Positions 1 through 7,422 of a stretch of 20,199 bases of DNA are shown piece by piece. The stretch's first letter is position 1, and each line of letters begins with the position of its first letter. The notes below the pieces were generated by a model, which was not told where the DNA came from, searched no databases, and was given only the letters and a program-made list of their open reading frames with translations. Source of the stretch: Pseudomonadota bacterium (lineage in GTDB: Bacteria; Desulfobacterota; Syntrophobacteria; Syntrophobacterales; Syntrophobacteraceae); assembly GCA_023416335.1 (NCBI GenBank), contig JAEZHY010000224.1, positions 1 to 20,199 on the forward strand, given 5' to 3'. The translations under genes were made by a program, and so were the position numbers.

Positions 1-1
1 G

Positions 2-1396
2 AATTCGTGGGTGCATTCGGCTGAACCCGAACGCGCAACGGAAAAGGCAATGGACCTCGTCCGGATGGCTGTTGCCAAGGTCGGTCTGCTCTCACCGCTG
101 CCGGAAATTGCGGTTAAGGTCAACCGGACGGCACTGGTAATAGGCGGCGGCGTTGCCGGAATGATTTCCGCGCTGGAACTGGCCGATCACGGTTTCCCGG
201 TGCACCTGGTGGAAAAGAGCAACCTGCTTGGCGGCCAGGCGAGGCATTTGAATCTCACCTGGAGAGGCGAGCCCATCGAACCCGCACTGCAGGAGATGGA
301 TGCCCGGGTCAGGAGCAACCCTCTGATAACTCTTCACCTCGAATCCTCCGTTACGGCTGCTGAAGGTTTTGTCGGCAACTTCCGGTCCACCATTGTGAGG
401 GGTGCGGTTTCGGATACGGTCGAGCACGGTGTGACGGTAATCGCAACGGGCGGCCGGGCCCATGTTCCCGACGAGTACAGCTTCGGAACATCGGACCGGG
501 TCTTTACCGCGATCGAGTTTGACAAGCTGCATTCGATGGGCGACCGTCGCATCCATGAAGCGGGGACATACGTGTTCATCCAGTGTGTTGGGTCCCGAAA
601 CGAAGACCGTATGTATTGCTCGAAAGTTTGCTGCACGCATTCGGTGCAGGCTGCAATCGAACTGAAGGAGGAAAATCCCAAACGCGAAGTCTTTATCCTC
701 TACCGTGACATGAGGACATACGGTGAGAGGGAGGAACTGTTCCGGAAAGCCAGGGAAAAGGGCGTAGTCTTCATAAACTACGACATGCACGAAAAGCCAC
801 GGGTCAACCCGGTGGATTCCAGGCATCTCGAAGTGGGCGTGTGGGACCATATACTGCATGAACCGTTGAGGATCGTTGCAGACATCGTGGTTCTTGCGAC
901 GGCAATCATCCCGAACGAAGCAAACGAAGAACTCAGCAGGATCTACAAACTGTCGATGGATTCCGACGGGTTCCTGCAGGAAGCTCATGCCAAGCTGAGA
1001 CCGGTTGATTTTGCCGCGGACGGCATCTTTATGGCCGGCCTGGCCCACTACCCGAAGCCGCTCGATGAGGCCGTGACGCAGGCGAAGGCCGCAGCCGGGC
1101 GTGCCATAACGGTCCTGGCAAACGAGAACATAAACCTGGAACCGATCAAGGCGAATGTTGTCGAGGCAAACTGCGACGGGTGCGCATTCTGCGTGGATGT
1201 CTGCCCGTTTAAGGCAATCAGCCTTATCAGCGCTCCGGACGAAAAAGGAAGGACGGCTTCGCGTATCCAGGTTAATTCCGCTCAGTGTAAGGGATGCGGC
1301 CTCTGCCAGGCGACCTGTCCGAAAGACGGGGTCTATGTAGCCGGATTTTCGCTCGAGCAGATTTCGGCTCAGCTTGAGGCAGCGCTGTCAATATAA
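2..1396 (+). CDS. hdrA: HdrA-like heterodisulfide reductase subunit A, 5' end outside window
   Basis: This is the flavin- and iron-sulfur-containing subunit of a soluble heterodisulfide-reductase-like complex. In the MvhADG-HdrABC family it is the site of electron bifurcation. The reading frame is open from base 2 and begins with Asn-Ser-Trp-Val-His, an internal HdrA sequence, so the GTG at 11 is not the true start and the N-terminal domain is missing. Visible parts are a dinucleotide-binding motif (VIGGGVAG) near the start, a family-typical Cys region (CVGSR, then YCSKVCC) in the middle, and two ferredoxin-type 4Fe-4S motifs at the C-terminus (CDGCAFCVDVCP and CKGCGLCQATCP). These Cys positions are intact, with no in-frame UGA, unlike seleno-HdrA of some methanogens. 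mvhD follows after 41 nt, so HdrA very likely partners with the hydrogenase. No hdrB or hdrC is seen in the window. Confidence 0.93.
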   Translation, partial: NSWVHSAEPERATEKAMDLVRMAVAKVGLLSPLPEIAVKVNRTALVIGGGVAGMISALELADHGFPVHLVEKSNLLGGQARHLNLTWRGEPIEPALQEMDARVRSNPLITLHLESSVTAAEGFVGNFRSTIVRGAVSDTVEHGVTVIATGGRAHVPDEYSFGTSDRVFTAIEFDKLHSMGDRRIHEAGTYVFIQCVGSRNEDRMYCSKVCCTHSVQAAIELKEENPKREVFILYRDMRTYGEREELFRKAREKGVVFINYDMHEKPRVNPVDSRHLEVGVWDHILHEPLRIVADIVVLATAIIPNEANEELSRIYKLSMDSDGFLQEAHAKLRPVDFAADGIFMAGLAHYPKPLDEAVTQAKAAAGRAITVLANENINLEPIKANVVEANCDGCAFCVDVCPFKAISLISAPDEKGRTASRIQVNSAQCKGCGLCQATCPKDGVYVAGFSLEQISAQLEAALSI

Positions 1397-1437
1397 CCCT
1401 GGAAATTGAAGATATCTTCGATCGAGGAGAATGATAG

Positions 1438-1869
1438 ATGTCATTCGAACCCAAAATAATCGGTTTTACATGCAACTGGTGTACGTATGCCGCTGCAGAC
1501 CTTGCTGGTGTATCGCGCATGCAGTATCCCCCAAACATTCGGCTTGTCAGGGTTATGTGCTCGGGCATGGTACACCCCAAACTCGTGAGCCGGGCGTTCG
1601 ACCTCGGGGCCGATGCGGTCATGGTGATGGGGTGACACCTCGGTGAATGCCATTACCAGGATGGTAATTACAAAGCCCAGGCCCGGTCGGCAGTATTTGA
1701 GCAGATCGTTGAATCTCTCGGATTGGAGAAGGAAAGGTTCCGGATTGTCTGGTGCTCTTCCGCGGAAGCCGACCGCTTCGTCGAAGCCGTCACCAACATG
1801 ACCGAGACGGTCCGGGAACTCGGTCCTTCCCCCCTCAACCCTGCCGTTCGGCAGGCAGTCGCTTCATAG
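1438..1869 (+). CDS. mvhD: MvhD-like hydrogenase iron-sulfur subunit, selenoprotein (Sec66 at UGA 1633-1635)
   Basis: This is the small [2Fe-2S] protein that wires the Mvh hydrogenase to HdrA. Read conventionally it stops after 65 residues, but translation through the UGA at 1633 gives a 143-residue protein that matches MvhD along its whole length. The family motif GCHxGxCHYxxGNY appears as [14 protein letters not shown]. Candidate cluster ligands are C12, C15, C41, Sec66 and C71. A hairpin with bacterial SECIS geometry starts 16 nt after the UGA (separate entry). GAGGAG at 1424-1429 supports the ATG at 1438. mvhG begins 12 nt after the stop. VhuD of methanogens is a known selenoprotein with Sec in this subunit, which makes the reading plausible. 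The alternative is a nonsense-mutated pseudogene, but the intact downstream frame and the hairpin argue against that. Confidence 0.9.
1633..1668 (+). promoter_or_regulatory. UGA Sec codon and bSECIS hairpin in mvhD
   Basis: The UGA at 1633-1635 is followed 22 nt later by the apical loop AGGAT (1658-1662), flanked by the perfect 6-bp stem ATTACC (1652-1657) and GGTAAT (1663-1668). This fits the described bacterial SECIS: a loop 16-37 nt after UGA, a short upper stem, and a G among the first two loop bases. The element would recruit SelB with Sec-tRNA. The stem lies in codons for the conserved HYQDGN segment, so protein and RNA constraints coincide here. Confidence 0.85.
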
Positions 1870-1881
1870 GGGAGGCTCATC

Positions 1882-2820
1882 ATGGCAGTAAAAGTTGCTC
1901 AGGAAGGCCTCAACGCCTGCTGTGGCTGTGAGATTTCGATCGTGGATATGGGCGAGCGCCTGCTTGACGTGCTCGGTCTGATAGAGTTCGTGCACAGTCC
2001 GGTGCTTATGGATCACAAATATTTCGGACAGACAGGAAACGGAAAGCATCTGGAAATACCCGAGGCCGTTGTAGGTATTGTCAGCGGCGGATTGCAAAAC
2101 GAGGAGCACCTGGAGGTACTGCAGGAAATGCGCAGGAAATGCCAGGTAATAATCGCGCTCGGCACCTGCGCGACACACGGCGGTATCCCAGCGCTGGCAA
2201 ACTCCTATACAAACGGCGAGATTCTGGATCGCTACTACTCAACACAAACGACGGATAAGCCGAACGCAGTGCCGAATGACGGAATCCCTGAACTGCTCCC
2301 CGTGTGCAGCGCTTTGGATGAACACATAAAGGTCGATGTATATCTGCCCGGCTGCCCCCCGCATCCTGACCAGGTATTTGCCGCCCTTTCAGCGCTCCTC
2401 GAGGGGAAGCCGCTCGAATTGCCGACGAAAAGCGTATGCGATCTCTGCCCGACCAGGCGTGACGGGAAAGGGCAAGTGAAGCAGTTGCGCCGCTTTCTGC
2501 AGCCGCCGGAACATAATGCTCCGGACGAGCCCCTGGATAAAATGCGATGCATCATGGAACAGGGAATGCTCTGCATGGGTTCGGTCACAAGAGCGGGGTG
2601 CGGCGGCGATAAACAGACACCGCGGTGCATATCCGCGAGGGTTCCCTGCCGGGGATGCTACGGGCCCGTCCGGGAGAAGGGCAATCAGCGCTTTGATATG
2701 CTCAATGCTCTCGCGTCGAATGGAATCGACATAACAAGTCTTCCGGAGAATGTTTCATTGCTCAGATTCTCCGGCGGGCACGGTCTGCTCCGACCGGTGA
2801 GCAAGAAGAAGGAGGCGTAA
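1882..2820 (+). CDS. mvhG: MvhG-like [NiFe(Se)] hydrogenase small subunit
   Basis: This 312-residue protein is the electron-transfer small subunit of a cytoplasmic group-3c-type (F420-non-reducing, Mvh/Vhu) hydrogenase. It carries the chain of Fe-S clusters from the active site in MvhA towards MvhD. The proximal-cluster Cys are visible in CCGCE (13-17), GTCATHGG (C96) and PGCPP (C158). Additional Cys for medial and distal clusters follow (C186, C189, C223, C231, C240, C249, C256, C259). There is no twin-arginine signal, which agrees with a cytoplasmic enzyme. GGAGG at 1871-1875 sets the ATG. The gene sits 12 nt after mvhD and 4 nt before mvhA, an arrangement typical of one co-translated operon. 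Confidence 0.95.
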   Translation: MAVKVAQEGLNACCGCEISIVDMGERLLDVLGLIEFVHSPVLMDHKYFGQTGNGKHLEIPEAVVGIVSGGLQNEEHLEVLQEMRRKCQVIIALGTCATHGGIPALANSYTNGEILDRYYSTQTTDKPNAVPNDGIPELLPVCSALDEHIKVDVYLPGCPPHPDQVFAALSALLEGKPLELPTKSVCDLCPTRRDGKGQVKQLRRFLQPPEHNAPDEPLDKMRCIMEQGMLCMGSVTRAGCGGDKQTPRCISARVPCRGCYGPVREKGNQRFDMLNALASNGIDITSLPENVSLLRFSGGHGLLRPVSKKKEA

Positions 2821-2824
2821 ATTC

Positions 2825-4261
2825 ATGTCGCAGACGATCAATATACAGCCCGTTTCTCGCATCGAAGGGCATGCGTCGATTTCCATACAATTGGACGACA
2901 GCGGGAATGTTCAGGACAGCAAGGTTCATATCATGTCTCTGCGCGGCTTCGAGAAGTTCGTGGAAGGAAAGCCCGCCGAGGAACTGCCGCGAATCGTCAA
3001 CCGCATATGTGGAATCTGTCCGTGGCAGCATCATCTTGCGTCGAACAAGGCTGTCGACAGGTGTTTCGGGGTCACGCCGACCGGAGCCGGCCGTAAACTG
3101 CGGGAGTTGATGCAGGCCATTTCGCATTCGGAAGACAAGATTCTGCATTTCTATTTTCTCGCGGCCCCAGATTTCGTAATGGGTCCCGATGCCGAATACT
3201 CGACCCGGAATGTTATAGGAATCGCGAAGGCTGCTCCCGAACTTGCCCGCCGTGTTGTCCAGATGCGCTATATGGCAAAGATGATCCTCGAGCAGTTTGC
3301 GGGCAAGGCCATTCATCCGATGGCCGGTGTTGTCGGCGGCTTCTCGAGGGGCATGGTTGAAGCGGAGCGTCAGGATATTCTCGCGAAGATGAAAGAGATG
3401 CTGGATTTTGCGCTCTTCACCATCGACTTTGCCAAGAAGGATGTATTCCCGAAATACCTCGATGCCGTGCAGACGCTTGGGGTAATCAAGACAGGATTCA
3501 TCGGAACGGTCGATGGGGATGGGGCGCTGAATCTCTATGACGGAAAAATCCGCCTGATGAAGCCTGATGGGACTTTCGTAGACTTCGACCCGCAGGATTA
3601 CTCCGATTACCTGGGCGAACACGTCGAGCCGCACTCGTACGGCAAGATGCCTTATGCCCGTTGCTGGAATGAGGGCTTTTCCCTTGATGCCGAAAATCCC
3701 AGAGGGATCTATCGGGCCAATACGCTTGCCCGCATAAATGTTGCCGACAAAATGGCCACTCCTAAGGCGCAGGCGGAGCTGGAGGAATTCCGGGAAAAAT
3801 TCGGCCGTCCCGCGCAGTATACGCTGCTTCACCACTGGGCAAGGCTGATTGAAGAGGTGTATGCCTGCGAGCACGCAATCGAGCTTCTTGAAGATCCCGA
3901 AATAATCGATCCGGCGGTAAGAGCCAAAGTCGAGCCGAAAGCAGGAAGAGGGGTGGGCTGTGTCGAGGCGCCTCGCGGTACTCTTATTCACGAGTACACG
4001 ACGGACGAGAACGGGCTGATAACGAGTGCGAACCTGATAGTCGGCACCACCCACAACATCGGGCCGATCAATATGAGTGTCGATCAGGCTGCGCGCATGC
4101 TGATCAAGGACGGTGTCGTCGATGAGGGTATCCTCAACAAAATAGAGATGGCCGTCCGCGCCTACGACCCCTGAATGTCCTGTGCCACACACCGCCTGGA
4201 TGGCGGTAGCTCCATTTCGGTTACGATCAGGGATTCGAAGGGCGAGATCATGAAGCAATGA
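2825..4261 (+). CDS. mvhA: MvhA-like [NiFeSe] hydrogenase large subunit, selenoprotein (Sec450 at UGA 4172-4174)
   Basis: This is the catalytic subunit carrying the Ni-Fe active site; with MvhG and MvhD it oxidises or produces H2. The N-terminal Ni ligands are in RICGICPWQHH (C62, C65). Conventional reading ends at Asp-Pro followed by UGA, which would remove the second Ni-binding motif. Read as Sec, the sequence continues DPUMSCATH and then a 22-residue tail ending at TGA 4259-4261, for 478 residues in all. DPUxxCxxH is the hallmark of [NiFeSe] hydrogenases. A bSECIS-like hairpin follows (separate entry). The tail after His456 is probably removed by a maturation protease, as in the family. 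In methanococcal Vhu enzymes the equivalent segment is a separate peptide, VhuU; here it is fused. GGAGG at 2811-2815 supports the ATG. No maturation genes are visible. Confidence 0.93.
4172..4207 (+). promoter_or_regulatory. UGA Sec codon and bSECIS hairpin in mvhA
   Basis: The UGA at 4172-4174 is followed 22 nt later by the loop TGGAT (4197-4201), closed by the perfect 6-bp stem ACCGCC (4191-4196) and GGCGGT (4202-4207). Distance, stem length, loop length and loop sequence (NGGAT) match the mvhD element. The stem begins in the codon of His456, so nearly all of it encodes the tail expected to be cleaved off during maturation. Confidence 0.87.
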
Positions 4262-4292
4262 AAGCCTGCAACCTCGAAGAGTGGAGGTAGCT

Positions 4293-4562
4293 ATGGACAA
4301 GGAAAAAGAGTTGAAGAAAAAGGGGATTAAGGCCGAAGCCGTGGATACAGCCTGCGGAAAAATTCCTCATATGACAGTCGATCAGCTGGCAGCAAGGCTC
4401 AGCATCGAAAGCCGGGAGTTGCGCTGCCCCGCGTGCGGAAGGGTCCATCTCACGGATGACGATGTCAAAAGGGCGGAGGACCTCCTGCTGAGCGATACGG
4501 AGCGTTTTCGGGAGATAAAGACCCAGGTGGAAGGCAGCCCACCGAAGCCCGCAAAGAAGTGA
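4293..4562 (+). CDS. Small Cys/His protein, putative metal-binding, in hydrogenase operon
   Basis: I do not recognise a family for this 89-residue protein. It is highly charged, starting with a Lys/Glu-rich stretch. Near the middle it has CPACGRVH (C45, C48, H52), which looks like one half of a zinc or Fe site, with another Cys at C21. Between them a helical segment, MTVDQLAARLSIESREL, resembles a short helix-turn-helix. The C-terminus is Pro/Lys-rich. ATG 4293 is preferred over the in-frame GTG at 4281 because GGAGG (4283-4287) lies at a proper distance from it. The gene is 31 nt after mvhA and 33 nt before the CBS-ACT gene, so it is probably co-transcribed. A hydrogenase accessory or regulatory role is possible, but nothing in the sequence proves it. 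Confidence 0.75.
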   Translation: MDKEKELKKKGIKAEAVDTACGKIPHMTVDQLAARLSIESRELRCPACGRVHLTDDDVKRAEDLLLSDTERFREIKTQVEGSPPKPAKK

Positions 4563-4595
4563 CTTGAATAGTCAATTTGCCTGCAAGGAGCGTAT

Positions 4596-5312
4596 ATGTT
4601 GGTCAAAGAGTGGATGAGCTCGACCGTAATCACCATTGCGCCGGAGGCTTCAATCGGCGAAGCAGTTGAACTCATGGAGGCGCATGACATCAGCCTCCTC
4701 CCGGTTGTCAGGGATGAAAAGCTGGTTGGAACTGTAACGAATGTGGACCTCAAACCCTTTTCTCCGTCATCTCCCGCATCCGGCGGAAACTCATTCTGGG
4801 GTTCCCTGATGATCTCCCGGGTAAAAGTGGAGGACATCATGTCGAGGGCCCCCGTGACAATGCCGTTGGAGTTTACGGTTGAGGAGGCGGCGGACGTACT
4901 GTTCAAAAACAAGGTGTCCGGGGTCGCTGTCGTGGATGCACAAAACCGGATAGTCGGAGTGATGACTCAAACGGATATCAACCGGGTGCTGGTATCTGTG
5001 ACGGGGCTGTGGAAAGGGGGCATCGTTTTCGGGTTTCTGCTGGAAGACACCCCGGGTTCGATCAAAGCTTTAACAGATATCATGAGGGCCTACGGCGGGC
5101 GGCTTGCAAGTATTCTGTCCGCATACGAGCGGGCGCCGAAGGGTTTCCGGAGAGTTCATATCCGGGTTCGCGGACTGGATCGGGCGAAAGTAACGAGCCT
5201 CGAAAAGGATCTGCGTGAAAAAGCCGTACTTCTGTATCGCATAGATCAGCGGGAAAACACACGGCAGATGTATCCCAATCCGGAACCGACGGGAAGCGCC
5301 GCGCGAAAGTAG
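4596..5312 (+). CDS. CBS-CBS-ACT domain protein
   Basis: This 238-residue cytoplasmic protein has two CBS domains (about 1-52 and 78-133) joined by a Ser/Gly-rich linker, followed by an ACT-like domain (about 142-215). The CBS signatures are visible as a leading V-x-x-WMSS or V-x-x-IMSR, and as LVGTVTNVDL and IVGVMTQTDI. CBS pairs usually bind adenine nucleotides and ACT domains usually bind amino acids, so this looks like an AcuB-like ligand sensor. It has no DNA-binding or catalytic domain. AAGGAG sits just upstream of the ATG. It is the last gene before the strong terminator at 5364-5395, so it appears to belong to the hdrA-mvhDGA unit and may tune that complex to energy state. That role is inference. 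Confidence 0.85.
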   Translation: MLVKEWMSSTVITIAPEASIGEAVELMEAHDISLLPVVRDEKLVGTVTNVDLKPFSPSSPASGGNSFWGSLMISRVKVEDIMSRAPVTMPLEFTVEEAADVLFKNKVSGVAVVDAQNRIVGVMTQTDINRVLVSVTGLWKGGIVFGFLLEDTPGSIKALTDIMRAYGGRLASILSAYERAPKGFRRVHIRVRGLDRAKVTSLEKDLREKAVLLYRIDQRENTRQMYPNPEPTGSAARK

Positions 5313-5363
5313 CGTCCCGAGTCTGCCCGGCAGGCAGAAAGTGTGAAGTATTTTGTACCTGGA

Positions 5364-5395
5364 GGCCGCAGCATTGAACTGCGGCCTTTTCTTTT
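5364..5395 (+). terminator. Intrinsic terminator of the hdrA-mvhDGA-CBS unit
   Basis: A perfect 8-bp GC-rich stem, GGCCGCAG (5364-5371) and CTGCGGCC (5379-5386), encloses a 7-nt loop. It is followed directly by TTTTCTTTT. It lies 51 nt after the CBS-ACT stop codon. Confidence 0.92.
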
Positions 5396-5584
5396 ACATG
5401 GACTGTGATATTGAATAGATGCGACAGGGCCGGGACACATTTTCAGATATGTCTAAATTTCTGCTGCGTTGACTAAGGTCGATTCGTCTGAATGTTTCGG
5501 CATCTCAATCGGTCCTGTAAGCAAAGGCACGGTCGGGGCGTTTGTCGGATAAGGGAAAAGGCTGTTCAGGGGAACCGATACTTG

Positions 5585-7330
5585 ATGGAATGCAGGCTCG
5601 ACTACAAGGAAATTCTGGACAGTTCCGGAATCGGAATGCTCGCGGTAAATCATTCCGGAGTTGTCGTCTACGTGAACGAGGCGGCTTCTTCGCTGCTGGG
5701 GTATATCCCTGACGAACGAGCGGACGCTGCCCGGATCTCCGATATCCTTCCGGAAGCCTGGCCCGTCGTTGAAGAATGTATCCGGAAAGGGACCGATCGT
5801 CGTGATCTGAGATTCATGCGCGGAAATGTCGGTCTTGCCGTGCGGGTGACTTTGATCGGCCCTTGTGATGCGCCCCGTGGTGCGGTTTGCTGCATCAGGA
5901 CCTCCAGCGGTGGGGAGGTGGAGTCGTTCAAAGCGCTGAACACGCAACTCAACGCAATTTTCGAGTCCTCCTCGGACGGAATCTGGGTCTGTGACGGCGC
6001 GGGAAAGGTACTAAGCATCAATACCGCTTCCGAGAAACTCAACGGCGTATCCGCCCGAAATATGGTTGGAAGGCAAATATCCGAAATCATGATGGAAGGC
6101 TGGTTTGACCGATCCGTCACGCTCGAGGTTCTTGAAACGTTCAGGCAGGTCAGCATCGTTCAGCATATCCGAAAAACCGGAAAAGTGCTTCTCGTTACCG
6201 GGACCCCCGTTCTTGATGAAAAGGGCACCATTTCGATGGTGGTTGTAAATGAGCGCGACATTACGAAGCTCAACCTCATCAGGGAACAACTCGAACAAAG
6301 CCGCATGGTGACCGAGAAGTACCGGGATGAACTGGCTGGACTGTCGGTCCTGGAACTCGAAAAGCAGGAAATAATCGCCGAGAACGAAGAGATGCGCAAA
6401 GTCGTGATGGCCGCTCTGAAGCTAGCGCAGTTGGGGGCGTCCAATATTCTTCTTCTCGGAGAATCCGGGACCGGTAAAGGCCTGCTTGCCAAGTTCATTC
6501 ATAAAAACGGGAGACGGAGCAGCAAGCCTTTTATCCAGATCAACTGTGCCGCCCTGCCCGAGACTCTGCTCGAAGCCGAATTGTTCGGGTATGAAAAGGG
6601 AGCTTTTACGGGTGCCCGCGCGGGCGGGAAAGCCGGGCTTTTCGAACTGGCTCACGAGGGGACGCTCTTTCTGGATGAAATCGGGGACCTGCCCCTTTCG
6701 CTCCAGGCTAAGCTTCTGAAATACCTGGATGACTTCGAGGTGATGCGCCTGGGAAGCCTGAAAGGAATCAAGGTCGATTGCAGTGTTGTTGCCGCAACCA
6801 ACCAGGATCTGGAAAAACTTACGAAAGAGGGCGGGTTCAGGAGGGATCTGCTGTACAGGTTGAATACATTTACAATCCGAATCCCCCCGTTGCGCGAGCG
6901 TGCAGAGGACATCTTCGAACTTACGCATCACTTTTTGCACAAGTACAATCGCGCGTACAACATGAAGAAAAGGATTTCGCAGCAGGCGCTGGAATTGCTT
7001 CAGTCACATGCTTTCCCGGGCAATGTGCGTGAACTCAAGAGCATAATCAAAAGGGCGGTTTTCCTCAGTGATAAGGATACGTTGGACGAGTCGTTGATGG
7101 AAACGTCCGGGACGCGTCGAGAACGCGTTGAGTCCGGACCGAACCGGGCGGGATTGTCCGAAGCAGTCAATGATGCGGAGCGTGAAACACTGGAGCAAGC
7201 CGTTTCGCTTTGCCGGACGACAAGAGAGCTTGCCCGGTACCTGGGCGTGAGCCAACCCACAGCTGTACGGAAGCTCAAGAAATATGGTTTCGGGCGTCTT
7301 GATTCAGGAGTGAATCAAAAAAGGCTGTAA
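5585..7330 (+). CDS. Sigma-54-dependent activator, PAS-PAS-AAA+-TyrR-like HTH
   Basis: This is a 581-residue enhancer-binding protein that remodels sigma-54 RNA polymerase using ATP. Two PAS-like sensor domains (about 5-105 and 120-230) are followed by a coiled linker and an AAA+ domain. The AAA+ domain has Walker A GESGTGKG (292-299), the sigma-54 contact loop GAFTGA (339-344) and Walker B TLFLDEIGD (360-368). The C-terminal HTH (about 544-567, TTRELARYLGVSQPTAVRKL) resembles the TyrR/PhhR type. There is no receiver domain, so control is probably by a small ligand. ATG 5585 is chosen because AGGGGAA (5568-5573) precedes it and the 31 codons upstream in frame do not look like protein. The 272 nt between the previous gene and this start hold the terminator at 5364-5395 but no convincing promoter. 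Three palindromes and a -24/-12 promoter lie just downstream, so it very likely activates the aminotransferase-transporter operon. Confidence 0.95.
   Translation: MECRLDYKEILDSSGIGMLAVNHSGVVVYVNEAASSLLGYIPDERADAARISDILPEAWPVVEECIRKGTDRRDLRFMRGNVGLAVRVTLIGPCDAPRGAVCCIRTSSGGEVESFKALNTQLNAIFESSSDGIWVCDGAGKVLSINTASEKLNGVSARNMVGRQISEIMMEGWFDRSVTLEVLETFRQVSIVQHIRKTGKVLLVTGTPVLDEKGTISMVVVNERDITKLNLIREQLEQSRMVTEKYRDELAGLSVLELEKQEIIAENEEMRKVVMAALKLAQLGASNILLLGESGTGKGLLAKFIHKNGRRSSKPFIQINCAALPETLLEAELFGYEKGAFTGARAGGKAGLFELAHEGTLFLDEIGDLPLSLQAKLLKYLDDFEVMRLGSLKGIKVDCSVVAATNQDLEKLTKEGGFRRDLLYRLNTFTIRIPPLRERAEDIFELTHHFLHKYNRAYNMKKRISQQALELLQSHAFPGNVRELKSIIKRAVFLSDKDTLDESLMETSGTRRERVESGPNRAGLSEAVNDAERETLEQAVSLCRTTRELARYLGVSQPTAVRKLKKYGFGRLDSGVNQKRL
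7299..7318. promoter_or_regulatory. Putative activator-binding dyad 1 (UAS)
   Basis: TTGATTCA-ggag-TGAATCAA is a dyad with 8-bp arms. It overlaps the last codons of the sigma-54 activator gene and is centred about 236 bp before the predicted start of transcription. It shares the core GATTCA-N4-TGAATC with two dyads further on, which suggests a common binding protein, most simply the adjacent activator. Confidence 0.7.
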
Positions 7331-7355
7331 TCATTTAGCGGTAGAAAGGTTTGGA

Positions 7356-7409
7356 TTTGTCAGGCAATGATTCACGTATGAATCGTATCCTGAATCATTG
7401 CCTGACAAA
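7356..7409. repeat. Long perfect inverted repeat, 19-bp arms, 16-nt spacer
   Basis: TTTGTCAGGCAATGATTCA (7356-7374) is exactly repeated in inverted form at 7391-7409. No U-run follows the right arm, so it is not a canonical intrinsic terminator, although a transcript of the regulator gene would fold strongly here. The left arm ends in the GATTCA half-site that also forms dyad 2, and the right arm begins with another TGAATC half-site. The repeat therefore probably belongs to the activator-binding region. Confidence 0.85.
7369..7384. promoter_or_regulatory. Putative activator-binding dyad 2 (UAS)
   Basis: GATTCA-cgta-TGAATC is the second copy of the dyad, centred 68 bp after dyad 1 and about 168 bp upstream of the predicted transcription start. 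A further TGAATC at 7391-7396 lies 12 bp after its right half-site in the same orientation, so this site could hold more than one dimer. Confidence 0.7.
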
Positions 7410-7422
7410 GACCTCTATAAAA

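Noticed and set aside
92..1048. 318-codon minus-strand frame, and similar long antisense frames at 9405-10535 and 14093-15355
   Set aside because: They are shadows of hdrA, the Liv binding protein and aor, all of which show intact family motifs on the plus strand.
1633..4174. mvhD and mvhA as pseudogenes with nonsense mutations
   Set aside because: Both are UGA, both replace an expected Cys, both have matched downstream hairpins, and the frames continue with family sequence.
2762..4300. 512-codon open frame on the minus strand
   Set aside because: It lies antisense to mvhA, which has clear hydrogenase motifs. Long antisense frames here follow from codon bias, and the peptide has no recognisable domain.
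5480..5494. GATTC-gtct-GAATG upstream of the activator gene as a further copy of the dyad (autoregulation)
   Set aside because: The spacing between half-sites differs by 2 bp (4 instead of 6 between GATTC and GAAT) and one arm is mismatched, so it does not fit the other three dyads.
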